From: Actinomadura sp. NBRC 104412 | GTDB lineage: Bacteria; Actinomycetota; Actinomycetes; Streptosporangiales; Streptosporangiaceae | Length of the DNA: 64,000 bases | Assembly: GCF_030269515.1 (NCBI RefSeq) | Contig: NZ_BSTM01000012.1 | Span: 159,916-223,915, forward strand | Direction of reading: 5' to 3' | Part shown: piece after piece, positions 25,513-33,107 of the stretch | How the letters are laid out: each line of letters starts with the position of its first letter | How positions within the stretch are numbered: the first letter of the stretch is position 1 | Made by a program: the position numbers and the translations under genes | The notes under the pieces: model-generated | Database searches by the model: none | What the model saw: only the letters and a program-made list of their open reading frames with translations | Told to the model about the DNA's origin: nothing

Positions 25513-27015
25513 ATGAACGCTTCGGTCGATCGTGACAGGTCCGAGTGGGACGTGATCGTCCTGGGCGGCGGCCCGGCCGGTGAGAACGCCGCCCAGTACG
25601 CCACGCAGTTCTCCGGGCTGGACGCCGTCATCGTGGAGAACGAGCTGCTCGGCGGCGAATGCTCGTATTGGGCGTGCATGCCGAGCAAGGCGCTGCTGCG
25701 CCCGGTGGAGCTGCTCTCCACCGCACGCGACCTGCCGGGCCTGCGCGAGCTCGTCGGCGACCGCGGCCTGGACGTCGGGGCGATCCTGGAGCACCGCGAC
25801 CGGGTCGTGAACCATCTGGACGACTCCGGGCAGGTCGGGTGGGCCGAGGGCATCGGCGTCGGCGTGGTGCGCGGCATGGGACGCCTCGACGGTGAACGGG
25901 CCGTGGTGGTGACAGGGCCGGACGGCGGCGAGCGGAGGCTGACGGCGCGGCACGCCGTCGTCCTGGGAACGGGAAGCCACCCCCGGATCCCGCCCGTCCC
26001 GGGGCTGCGGGAGGCGCGGCCGTGGACGTCCCGCGACGTCACCAACCTGCACGAGGTGCCGGAACGCGTCGTGGTGATCGGCGGCGGCGTGGTCGCGTGC
26101 GAGTCGGCCACCTGGCTGAGCGGCCTGGGCGTCTCCCGGGTCACGCTCGTCCATCGCGGGTCCCGGCTGCTGGGCAGGGTCGAGCCGTTCGCGGGCGAGC
26201 TGATCGCGGACGCGCTGCGCGAGCGGGGCGTCGACGTGCGCCTGGAAACCTCGGCGGCCTCGGTGCGGCGGCGCGAGGTCGCCGAGCCCGTCGAAGGCCG
26301 TGTCCACGGCGGCGAGGTGACGGTGGACCTGTCGGACGGGAGCACGGTGGTCGCGGACGAGATCGTCGTCGCGACCGGCCGCGCGCCCCGCACCGAGGGC
26401 ATCGGCCTGGAGACGGTCGGCCTGGACGGCGGCGGCCCGATCGAGGTCGACGACCATCTGACCGTGACCGGCGTCGAGGGAGGCTGGCTCTACGCCATCG
26501 GCGACGTCAACGGGCGCTCCGCGCTCACCCACATGGGCAAGTACCAGGGGCGGATCGCCGGAAGCGTGATCGCCGCGCGGGCGGCGGGGCGCCCGCTGGA
26601 GGACACGCCGTTCACACCGCACGAGGACCTCGCCGACCGCGGCGCCGTCCCGCAGGTGATCTTCACCGATCCCGAGGTCGGCGCGGTCGGCCTGACCGAG
26701 GCCCAGGCCCGTGACCAGGGACTGGACGTGGAGACGGCCGAGTTCGACATGGCGAACCTGGCCGGCACCTACGTCATGCGGGAGCACTACAAGGGGCGCG
26801 CCAAGCTCGTGGTGGACAGGTCGGCCGGCGTGGTGGTGGGCGCGACCTTCGCCGGTGGCGGCGCCGCCGAGCTGACCCATTCGGCCACGATGGCGGTCGT
26901 CGGGAAGATCCCGATCGCCGCGCTGTGGCACGCGGTGCCCAGCTTCCCCACCGTGAGCGAGGTCTGGCTCCGCCTGCTGGAGACCATCGCCGCCAACCGC
27001 CACGGCTCGGCGTGA
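25513..27015 (+). CDS. Pyridine nucleotide-disulfide oxidoreductase (mercuric reductase/lipoamide dehydrogenase-like)
   Basis: 500 residues. DVIVLGGGPAGENAAQYA binds FAD; GGECSYWACMPSK carries the redox pair C50 and C55 in the CxxxxC spacing of this family; VVVIGGGVVACESATWLSG is the NAD(P)H site; YAIGDVNGRSALTHMGKYQG contacts FAD. The dimerisation domain ends HAVPSFPTVSEVWLRLLE, where lipoamide dehydrogenase has HAHPTLSE; the catalytic His-Glu pair is shifted or absent. It stands alone, so it is more likely a general quinone, thiol or metal reductase than part of a 2-oxoacid dehydrogenase. Confidence 0.87.
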   Translation: MNASVDRDRSEWDVIVLGGGPAGENAAQYATQFSGLDAVIVENELLGGECSYWACMPSKALLRPVELLSTARDLPGLRELVGDRGLDVGAILEHRDRVVNHLDDSGQVGWAEGIGVGVVRGMGRLDGERAVVVTGPDGGERRLTARHAVVLGTGSHPRIPPVPGLREARPWTSRDVTNLHEVPERVVVIGGGVVACESATWLSGLGVSRVTLVHRGSRLLGRVEPFAGELIADALRERGVDVRLETSAASVRRREVAEPVEGRVHGGEVTVDLSDGSTVVADEIVVATGRAPRTEGIGLETVGLDGGGPIEVDDHLTVTGVEGGWLYAIGDVNGRSALTHMGKYQGRIAGSVIAARAAGRPLEDTPFTPHEDLADRGAVPQVIFTDPEVGAVGLTEAQARDQGLDVETAEFDMANLAGTYVMREHYKGRAKLVVDRSAGVVVGATFAGGGAAELTHSATMAVVGKIPIAALWHAVPSFPTVSEVWLRLLETIAANRHGSA

Positions 27016-27057
27016 CCGTCCGGCCCGGCCCAGGGGCGCCGAGGCCCGGGACCGCGC

Positions 27058-27861
27058 TCAGGAGCGCCGGGGGAGCTCGGCGGGGTCCGGGGTCATGACG
27101 GCCAGCCGCGCGCCGGTCGGATCGGTCATGACCGCGTACCGGCCGGCGGGGATGTCGGCCGGGCCGTACTGGATGCTCGCGCCCAGGCCGGCGGCGCGGG
27201 CGGCGGCCTCGTCGCAGTCGGCGACCTGGAAGTACGGGATCCAGTGGGGCGGGACGTCCTGCGGCCACCGCTCGTCCATCCGCACCATGCCGGCCAGCGG
27301 CCTGTCCTCGCCGAGCAGGAACTTGGTGTAGTCGCTGCCGGAGTGCTCGACGTCGATGCCCTTCCAGCCGAAGACCTCGTTGTAGTACCGGCGGGCCTGT
27401 TCGGTGTCGCGGCAGGCCAGTTCCACCCAGCACATCGCCGACGGCTCGTCCACCACGCCGGCGCCGGCCAGGTTGTACGGGGTCCACAGCGCGAAGTCGG
27501 CGCCCTCCGGGTCGCTGCACAGCGCCATGTGCCCCAGGTTGGCGAGGTCGGCGGGCGGCGCCAGCTCCCGGCCTCCGGCCGCCCTGACGGTCTCCATCGT
27601 CGCCTGGATGTCGTCGCTGCGGAAATAGCACATCCACGACGGCGGCTGGGTGTCGTCGGCGAGCGGATGCATCCCGGCGACCTCGGGTCCCTGGATGCCG
27701 CCGAGGGTGAACATCTCGCGGTCCCCGAAGCCGGGGACGGTCATCGTGTACGCGTCCCATCCGAACAGGTCCGTGTAGAACTCCTTGGACCGCCGGGTGT
27801 CGGGGGAGTGCAGGTCGACCCAGGAAGGCCACCCGGGCGCATGGGATGTCACTTCGGGCAT
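27058..27861 (-). CDS. Two-domain VOC (glyoxalase/bleomycin-resistance fold) protein
   Basis: 267 residues from ATG 27859-27861. Two vicinal-oxygen-chelate repeats are readable: WVDLHSPDTRRSKEFYTDLF with FALWTPYN ending the first, and WVELACRDTEQARRYYNEVF with RLAVMTPDP ending the second. The His and Glu metal ligands at the expected beta-1 positions are only partly present (DLHSPD, ELACRD). Actinobacterial relatives include the hydroxylase CFP30B-type proteins of unknown substrate. No operon partner is nearby. Confidence 0.85.
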   Translation of the reverse strand: MPEVTSHAPGWPSWVDLHSPDTRRSKEFYTDLFGWDAYTMTVPGFGDREMFTLGGIQGPEVAGMHPLADDTQPPSWMCYFRSDDIQATMETVRAAGGRELAPPADLANLGHMALCSDPEGADFALWTPYNLAGAGVVDEPSAMCWVELACRDTEQARRYYNEVFGWKGIDVEHSGSDYTKFLLGEDRPLAGMVRMDERWPQDVPPHWIPYFQVADCDEAAARAAGLGASIQYGPADIPAGRYAVMTDPTGARLAVMTPDPAELPRRS

Positions 27862-28111
27862 GACCGGTCTCCACGGGGTTGTGCGGGAATGGGTGTCTGC
27901 CCGCCACGCTATGGAGGCTCCGGCAAACCGAGCGGCGCAGAGGATCAATGGAATCTGTTGGACATGTCCAAACCTGCGCCAGGCGCGGAGCCTCCAGGTT
28001 CGCGCGAGGTCACGAACGGCCACCCCGGGGCACGAGGCCGTGCGAGACCATCGCAGAGGAGGCACACCGCCGGGAAAGCCTCGGCCCGTGCCGCCCGGGC
28101 AAGGAGGAGCC

Positions 28112-28456
28112 GTGAGCGAGAGCGACCCGCACATCCATGTGCAGTCCAAAGTGGTCCAGGACCAGGCCGTTGTCCGCGCCATGCTGGCGTCCACGTTCGG
28201 GCTCGCCGGCGACCTGCCGAGCGTGGTCGACACCGGGTGCGGGCTGCGGGTGCCGTACGTGATGACGTCCTCACGCCCGGACCGGGTGACATGCCTGCCG
28301 TGCAGGGAGTTCGCCCGCGACGAGCATTTGCGCCTCGCCGAATGGGTCGAACGCCTTGGGACCATGCCCGGATCCGCCATCGAACCCGATCAGGCCAGAC
28401 AGGCCGCCCGGAACCATCGTGAGCTGGCGGCCCGGTTCACCTCGGAACCAGGCTGA
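28112..28456 (+). CDS. Small hypothetical protein with a possible zinc ribbon
   Basis: 114 residues from GTG 28112-28114 with AAGGAGGAG just upstream, a strong reason to accept this short gene. SVVDTGCGLRVPYVMTSSRP followed by DRVTCLPCREFARDEHLRLA places one Cys, then a CxxC, then a His, resembling the small zinc-ribbon units found in many actinobacterial unknowns. The rest is helical and charged. No family name can be given. Confidence 0.65.
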   Translation: MSESDPHIHVQSKVVQDQAVVRAMLASTFGLAGDLPSVVDTGCGLRVPYVMTSSRPDRVTCLPCREFARDEHLRLAEWVERLGTMPGSAIEPDQARQAARNHRELAARFTSEPG

Positions 28457-28911
28457 TTTCCGCGGCTCTGACACCGCCTGCGGCTGCGCGCCCGTGGTGG
28501 CCCAGAGGGTTCGTGTGGGTGGTGGCGTTTGAGGGCGTGCTGGGTTCAGGCGAGTTTGTTCCTGGGCGGGGTGTGGTGCGAACGCCTGGGCGGGGGACGA
28601 CGGCAAATCGCCGTATTCCGGTGGCGGTTATCCCTGTTGATCTATCCGGATGTGCGTTCACGCGGAGCCCGGCCGGTGCGAACCGCCGGGCGCCACTTAC
28701 CTTCGCGAGCGGTTCGGTGATCGTCGGGGATGTGCGAAAGTGACGCCGCCTCCACGGCACCTCGGGATTGCACACTCGGTGATGGCGTGTCGATGGAGAG
28801 TTGAAGGCGCGTTGCCGACGTGTTGTGACGGGTGCGGAGAACCTTCGTCCCGCGGATCGGGGACAAGCCGTTCCGGCACGGGTGTTCCCGTGGCGTCACC
28901 AAGGCGCCGGG
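28457..28911. other. Gap with a possible Lsr2 terminator
   Basis: About 455 bases without a supported gene. At 28877-28892 CACGGG and CCCGTG pair around a four-base loop, 20 bases beyond the Lsr2 stop on the minus strand, a possible short terminator. Nothing else stands out; scattered open frames lack ribosome sites. Confidence 0.4.
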
Positions 28912-29235
28912 TTAATGCGCGGCCTCGTATTTCTCGAGCACGTTGGCCGGGATGCGGCCGCGGTCGTTGACCGGGATTCCCATCGACTTGGCCCAGGCGC
29001 GGATGTCGGCGCTGCGCTCACGGGTGCCGGCCGCGCGAGTCGCGGTTTTCCGGCCCGCTGGACGCGCCTTACGCGCCTTCTGCTGATAGACGGCCAGCGC
29101 CTTGCGCAGCTCCTCGGCGTTCTTCGCGCTCAGGTCGATCTCGTAGTTCCGGCCGTCGATCCCGAACGTCACGGTCTCCTCGGCCACACCGCCGTCCAGA
29201 TCGTCGACCAGGAGAACTTGAACCTGCTGTGCCAT
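28912..29235 (-). CDS. lsr2: Lsr2 nucleoid-associated protein (xenogeneic silencer)
   Basis: 107 residues, the usual Lsr2 length, from ATG 29233-29235 with GGAAGGA upstream. The N-terminal dimerisation domain reads MAQQVQVLLVDDLDGGVAEE, TVTFGIDGRNYEIDLSAKNA and EELRKALAVYQQKARKARPA. The C-terminal DNA-binding domain ends IRAWAKSMGIPVNDRGRIPA, with RGRIPA where the AT-hook-like RGR motif binds the minor groove. Lsr2 oligomerises along AT-rich and foreign DNA, silencing it. TATTAT at 29281-29286 (minus strand) is a possible -10 box. Its neighbourhood (drug-resistance remnant, riboswitch-controlled exporter) is the accessory kind of DNA it typically represses. Confidence 0.95.
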   Translation of the reverse strand: MAQQVQVLLVDDLDGGVAEETVTFGIDGRNYEIDLSAKNAEELRKALAVYQQKARKARPAGRKTATRAAGTRERSADIRAWAKSMGIPVNDRGRIPANVLEKYEAAH

Positions 29236-29693
29236 GAACGCGCGTCCTTCCCGTCGTTCGCCGACCTTAGTCCGGGAATGATAATAGCTGATCGAATGCC
29301 ATGATGCCGGAATTGGACGGCGGATGTCCAGGGGGCGAAAGGGCCATGCCACCTTCTGGTGCGGGTCGGCACCGCCCGGCATTCGGCTCTGCGGAAAAAA
29401 ACCTAGTCCGCCGAACAGTCCGCGCGCTCCCCGGCCGCGGCTCCAATGGTCCAGGTCAGCGCCGATTTCGCCGTGCCTCGCGTTGTCCATTCGGGCGGGT
29501 CCGCGTGCTCCCCGCCATCCGGGGGCGGCCCAATGCCGGTGAAGCAGTCATATTCGTGGTGATGCGGATGCGTTGAGCGGTTTCCCGCTACGGCGCCCCC
29601 GCGTCCCACCTTACGCGAGATCACCGCACGGTCCCCGTCGCCGCCGTGCGCTCCCGAACAGTGGGCTTCGCGGGACGTGGGTGGCATGGGCAT

Positions 29694-29738
29694 ATGTATC
29701 GAGGTGTTGGCTCCCTGAGGCTCCGCCGCCGCTCCTGA
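29694..29738 (+). CDS. Leader peptide with RLRRR motif (putative drug-stalling attenuator peptide)
   Basis: A 14-codon ORF encodes MYRGVGSLRLRRRS and ends 36 bases before an intrinsic terminator. Arg-x-Arg sequences such as RLR and RRR are the established macrolide arrest motif of erm and ABC-F leader peptides. Downstream lies a decayed ABC-F gene. An overlapping ORF starting at 29686 would encode MGICIEVLAP. The ribosome site for 29694 is weak (GGGTGG about 11 bases upstream), so start choice remains open; the motif and context carry the call. Confidence 0.55.
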   Translation: MYRGVGSLRLRRRS

Positions 29739-29773
29739 CGGCGCGGCGCCGAGCTTCCGTTTCTCGTGTGCCC

Positions 29774-29805
29774 GCCGTCCCGGTGATCATGCCGGGCGGC
29801 TTTTT
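29774..29805 (+). terminator. Intrinsic terminator/attenuator before the ABC-F remnant
   Basis: GCCGTCCCGG (29774-29783) pairs with CCGGGCGGC (29792-29800) over nine base pairs with one bulged T, followed by TTTTT. No complete gene precedes it on the plus strand within 1.3 kb, so its natural role is premature termination of a leader transcript. Confidence 0.75.
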
Positions 29806-29911
29806 CGTGCTGCCCGGCTCCGGCGCGAGCTGTGGAGCGCACTGGGGGGCATTTCCCTCGGACGGCCTACCCGAGCCGGGCCGGTCGATACGACGACTTC
29901 TTTCTGAACTG

Positions 29912-30166
29912 AGCACGGCCGGACGCCTTCCGGCCGGGACGAGCGCGCACATCCGCGCCCGCGGCATCGGCGTGGTCCTCGGCGGGCGTCCCGTCCTGTC
30001 CGATGTCGACGAGCTCACCGCCGTGCTGCGCGGCACGCAGGCCGCCGTCGTCGCGACGCACGACCGGCAGATGCTCGCCGACCTGGCGTTCCGGCCGTCG
30101 CTGAGCCTCGCGGTGGCGCCAGAGACCGGCCTCAGCGGTGACCCAAGGCCGTTGCGAAGCCCATGA
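29912..30166 (+). pseudogene. ABC-F antibiotic-resistance ATPase, internally deleted remnant
   Basis: The frame reads AGRLPAGTSAHIRARGIGVV then LGGRPVLSDVD, the N-terminal start of an ABC-F protein's first ATPase domain, and jumps straight to ELTAVLRGTQAAVVATHDRQ and MLADLAFRPSLSLAV, the end of an ATPase domain with the H-loop His. Walker A, the signature motif and Walker B are missing, so an in-frame deletion of several hundred bases or more has occurred near 30009. ABC-F proteins protect ribosomes from macrolides, lincosamides and related drugs. What remains cannot bind ATP. An attenuator lies directly upstream. Confidence 0.65.
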
Positions 30167-30185
30167 CGCGGGGTCATGTCCTCGT

Positions 30186-30509
30186 TCAGTGGCCGCCGCC
30201 CGCCAGGTGGAGCCCGACGACGCCGCACAGGATGAGCACGATCGAGGCGATCTTCAGCGCGGATGTGCTCTCGCCCAGGACGACCATGCCGAGCGTCGCG
30301 GTGCCCACGGCGCCGATGCCCGTCCAGACGGCGTAGGCGGTGCCGATGTCGAGGCGCTTGAGCGCGAGCGCGAGCAGGCCGAAGCCGGCGACGGCGGAGA
30401 CCGCGAAGCCCACGGACGGCAGGGGCGCGGTGAACCCGTCGCTGAGCTTGAGCGAGTACGCCATGACGACCTCGAACAGGCCGGCGGCGATGATCAGGAT
30501 CCAGGCCAT
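30186..30509 (-). CDS. gdx: Guanidinium exporter, SMR family (Gdx/SugE)
   Basis: 107 residues, ATG at 30507-30509, four transmembrane helices. MAWILIIAAGLFEVVMAYSL carries the essential Glu13 of small multidrug resistance proteins, followed by AYAVWTGIGAVGTATLGMVV and ILCGVVGLHL. The GLFE and WTGIGA forms are those of the SugE/Gdx branch, which exports guanidinium in exchange for protons rather than hydrophobic cations. A guanidine-III riboswitch lies 22 bases upstream, which strongly supports this specific function. Monocistronic, convergent with the ABC-F remnant. Confidence 0.92.
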   Translation of the reverse strand: MAWILIIAAGLFEVVMAYSLKLSDGFTAPLPSVGFAVSAVAGFGLLALALKRLDIGTAYAVWTGIGAVGTATLGMVVLGESTSALKIASIVLILCGVVGLHLAGGGH

Positions 30510-30530
30510 GACGGCTCCCTTCGAGCTCAG

Positions 30531-30572
30531 GAGCGTCGTCTTTGCAGGCCGGGTACGGCGCGTCTCGTCCGG
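30531..30572 (-). ncRNA. Guanidine-III (ykkC-III) riboswitch
   Basis: Minus-strand sequence begins CCGGACGAGACGCGCCGTAC, continues CCGGCCTGCAAAGACGACGC and nearly matches the ykkC-III consensus: the CCGG at the 5' end and the later CCGG can form the pseudoknot, GCGCCGT pairs with the 3' ACGACGC except for one C-A mismatch, and the CAAAGACG core is kept. It lies directly before a gdx-type exporter, the usual partner. Free guanidine should stabilise the fold and free the ribosome site, switching export on. Confidence 0.85.
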
Positions 30573-30822
30573 GCGGACCCGGGAGTGGGCCCGCATCGCC
30601 TATAATGGCCGGGCCTCCCCGGAGGATTCCCGCCGATGTCGCTTCGGGGACGTACGCCGCGCGGTGTACGGGAAATGGCCGCGAGGTGGATGCCAGGGCG
30701 GTCCGCCGCTCTTACGCTTCGTCCATGAGCCCGCGACGCCTTGCCTTGGACGCCGGCGTCGTCGCGTCGCTGGCCCTGCTCACGGCGCTCTACCCCGGCT
30801 GGGCGGTGGTCGTACCGCACCC

Positions 30823-31462
30823 TCATGAGCCGTGCATCCGCCACTCGACCTGGTACTGTCGGCACTGCCGTTCCGCGTTGTTCACCGCGTCCGACAACGG
30901 CTGGCCGTTATACGGCGCCAGCCCCTCGAACGGCGTGCCCAAGATGGGGAACGTGCCGTCCGCCTTGGGATCGGGGAACGGACCCGCGCCGCGCTGGCGC
31001 ATGCACGCGGCGTACTGCCGCATGTGCTGAAGCGTGGCCGCCGAAGGCGGCTCGGTGGGCGGCGGCGCGGGCGGATGCTGCCGCGCGATGTCGTCGCACA
31101 CCTGGAACGCCCGTTCCACGTCCCCCTTGGGGATGCCACGGAAGTCGGCGTCCCGCGCACCCGCGGCGCCGCGCACGATGGTGGGGTCGGGGAAGTCGGG
31201 CACGCCGTTCGACCGAGCGCATCGCGCCAGTCGGCGGCCCCAGTCGAGCAGCCGCGCCTCGTACTCGGCCCGGTTCGCGCTCCCGCCCCCGCCGGTCGGG
31301 CCGGGCTCTCCGGCTGCGCGGGTCGGGTTCGCGGTGGCCGATCCGGAGGCCGAGCCCGCGGACGGGCTCAGGGGGGTCGCTGCATCCGCTGACCGTCCCC
31401 ATGGCGAGGGCCGCCGCGCACAACACCAGCGGTACCCGTGTGGACAAACCTTGTCTGGTCAT
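30823..31462 (-). pseudogene. Lipoprotein with duplicated DFPDP-type motifs, frameshifted in a C6 tract
   Basis: From ATG 31460-31462 the reading is MTRQGLSTRVPLVLCAAALA then MGTVSGCSDP, a lipoprotein signal with lipobox VSGC. At the six-C run 31371-31376 the frame must change by one base to continue as PLSPSAGSASGSATANPT, EYEARLLDWGRRLARCARSN and GVPDFPDPT, ending in QCRQYQVEWRMHGS at 30823. Both C.R.NGVPDFPDPT and CMRQRGAGPFPDPKADG match a family of actinobacterial lipoproteins with repeated cysteine and FPDP motifs. With five C residues the gene would be intact. It may be a real mutation, a slippage-prone tract or a sequencing error. Confidence 0.75.
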
Positions 31463-31596
31463 GCCGCCAGAGTCGGCTCGCCACCCCGATGGCGTCGTCT
31501 GCCCCACGTCCACCCGAGGTACACCGCAGGACGGAACCCGCGTACGTCGCGCGGCAGGGTCTGCTCAGACGACTGGTGTGGTCGCAGGCGGGAGGC

Positions 31597-31962
31597 TTAT
31601 CGGTCGGCGCTTCTCTGGGGGTTCTCCAGCCGGAAGAAGTTGCTCGGCGAGCCGTCCTTCGTGTGCTCCTGATAGAGGAAATTGAGCTTGCGCTCGTCGA
31701 AGGTGCGGAACCAGTCGTCCCAGTCGATGTGCACGAGGCCCTCGCCGCCGTATCCGGGGAAGTCGAGCAGCAGCCGTCCCGGCCTGCCGCCGCGGTCGCT
31801 GCCGGGCACGGTGGCGGGCCTGGCGCCCCGCTCCTCGGCCCAGCGGCGGATCACCTCATGATCGGTCGTCACCAGGCTGCGGCCTGGCCGCTCCTCGTGC
31901 TGGTCCGGCGAGGTCACGTGCTGGTGGTACGGGTGCTCGCCCTGGATCGGGTGCTCGGACAT
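31597..31962 (-). CDS. Hypothetical protein, small acidic/hydrophilic
   Basis: 121 residues from ATG 31960-31962 with AGGGA about nine bases upstream. The N-terminal third is His/Gln-rich and likely disordered. The middle (DHEVIRRWAEERGARPATVP) and the segment RLLLDFPGYGGEGLVHIDWD, then DWFRTFDERKLNFLYQEHT, are well conserved in style: similar Trp- and Asp-rich proteins occur as unknowns in actinobacteria and proteobacteria. No catalytic motif is seen. It shares orientation with the membrane protein gene upstream, 13 bases away, so they may be co-transcribed. Confidence 0.7.
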   Translation of the reverse strand: MSEHPIQGEHPYHQHVTSPDQHEERPGRSLVTTDHEVIRRWAEERGARPATVPGSDRGGRPGRLLLDFPGYGGEGLVHIDWDDWFRTFDERKLNFLYQEHTKDGSPSNFFRLENPQRSADR

Positions 31963-31975
31963 CGATCATCGTCCC

Positions 31976-32512
31976 TTATCGCTTGGCGGGTCCCTTCGTG
32001 AGCCCCCTGCCCCGAAACAAGCGATCCAATCGACCCCGGTGCCCGGGCTGGTCGCTCCCTCGCAGGGACCGCTCCCGTGCCGACCGGTCGGCCACGACGA
32101 TGCCGTAAATGATGTGGTCGAGCGCCAGCACGGCCCGCCACAGGACGCCGTGCTCACGCGCGTGCCGGACCCCGAGGGCGGGCGCGATGACGGTCTCGAA
32201 GCCCGCCCAGATCACCAGCCCGTAGGCGGGTCCCGTCAACGGGTGCGTGCGCAGCCTCCGTGGAAGCGCGCCGAAGGCGGCGCCGCCGACCGCGCCGTAG
32301 GTCCAGTGCGCGAGTTCGGTCACCGCCTCCTGATAACGCTTCGGCAGCCGCCGCACGGACGGGGCGTGCTTCTCCACGATCGCCTCGGGCGGGGTCCGCT
32401 CATGGGGTCCCACCGCCGCCGTCACCGTACGGATGCCCGTCATCGCCATGGCGGCGACCAGTCCCCGCGCTCCGCCCCGGACGACGGTCCACAGGCCCAT
32501 CCCCGGACTCAT
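31976..32512 (-). CDS. Hypothetical membrane-associated protein
   Basis: 178 residues from ATG 32510-32512, preceded by GGGAGG. Hydrophobic stretches (GLVAAMAMTGIRTVTAAVG, WTYGAVGGAAFGALPRRLR, GPAYGLVIWAGFETVIAPAL, RAVLALDHIIYGIVVADRSA) suggest three or four membrane helices with short loops, resembling DUF1440-type proteins. The C-terminal 30 residues are basic. Probably co-transcribed with the next small gene. Function unknown. Confidence 0.7.
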   Translation of the reverse strand: MSPGMGLWTVVRGGARGLVAAMAMTGIRTVTAAVGPHERTPPEAIVEKHAPSVRRLPKRYQEAVTELAHWTYGAVGGAAFGALPRRLRTHPLTGPAYGLVIWAGFETVIAPALGVRHAREHGVLWRAVLALDHIIYGIVVADRSARERSLRGSDQPGHRGRLDRLFRGRGLTKGPAKR

Positions 32513-32590
32513 GGGCACCTCCCACGTTGGGTCTGGACACCCTTCCCCGTCCGGGCCGACGCATGCGGTGCCTATGGGCGAGGGCCTGAT

Positions 32591-32632
32591 CGATCCTGAC
32601 GCCGTCCCGGTTCGCGGACGGCGTCAGGATCG
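32591..32632 (-). terminator. Long perfect hairpin terminator
   Basis: CGATCCTGACGCCGTCC (32591-32607) and its exact complement (32616-32632) flank an eight-base loop. It begins 14 bases after the stop of the membrane protein gene at 32647 and separates it from the downstream pair. Confidence 0.85.
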
Positions 32633-32646
32633 AAGATCTGATCCGC

Positions 32647-33009
32647 TCATGGGCGGTTCAGCACACGGACGATGAGCTGGGCGACGATCAGGTAGAGCAG
32701 CGCGGCCAGGCCGTAGTTCAGCACGACGCCGAGCTTGGCGTCGTCGGGGGTGAAGACGTCGCCGAGGCCGAGGACCAGGACCTTGGCCAGGTTGTAGATC
32801 CCGTTGACGAAGCCGTTGTCCTGGTTGGCCTCGAAGACGACGAACAGCATGTGCAGCAGGAAGACCGCCACGACGAAGCCGGCGACCAGGTGGATCACGC
32901 CGGCCAGGGCCCTGCCGCCGTCACGCTGGGGATAGCCGCCTTGCCGGTACGGGTCGCCGCCCTGGTACGGGGGTGGGGGTCCTTGGCCATAGGGGGGTGG
33001 AGGTGCCAT
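32647..33009 (-). CDS. Small membrane protein with Pro/Gly/Tyr-rich N-terminus
   Basis: 120 residues. A disordered N-terminus (MAPPPPYGQGPPPPYQGGDP, then YRQGGYPQ) precedes two transmembrane segments: VIHLVAGFVVAVFLLHMLFV and LGVVLNYGLAALLYLIVAQL. The linker between them has helical hydrophobic character (NGIYNLAKVLVLGLGDVF). Pro/Tyr-rich tails of this sort occur on many actinobacterial membrane proteins involved in polar or cell-envelope assemblies. The ATG lies eight bases after TACAAT and has no ribosome site, so a leaderless mRNA is expected. Confidence 0.75.
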   Translation of the reverse strand: MAPPPPYGQGPPPPYQGGDPYRQGGYPQRDGGRALAGVIHLVAGFVVAVFLLHMLFVVFEANQDNGFVNGIYNLAKVLVLGLGDVFTPDDAKLGVVLNYGLAALLYLIVAQLIVRVLNRP

Positions 33010-33017
33010 GGCTACGC

Positions 33018-33023
33018 ATTGTA
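33018..33023 (-). promoter_or_regulatory. -10 box TACAAT, leaderless
   Basis: TACAAT on the minus strand ends eight bases before the ATG at 33009. No Shine-Dalgarno element fits in between. Confidence 0.55.
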
Positions 33024-33107
33024 GGGCGACGCGCCCTGAACGCCGCTGCTTGTCGGCTTTTTCGGTATCGGCCGCTCCTGCGCGTTCACCGCGCCGGGAC
33101 ACGCATG

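Noticed and set aside
28513..28743. Plus-strand ORF in the gap before Lsr2
   Set aside because: No ribosome site and no recognisable pattern; composition differs from neighbouring genes.
29686..29718. Alternative short leader ORF MGICIEVLAP
   Set aside because: It lacks a stalling-type motif and overlaps the Arg-rich ORF; kept only as an alternative start.
30725..30860. Plus-strand MSPRRLALDAGVVASLALLT resembling the start of a sensor kinase
   Set aside because: It continues antisense to the frameshifted lipoprotein without domains; at best a tiny remnant. A TATAAT at 30601 is nearby but has no -35.
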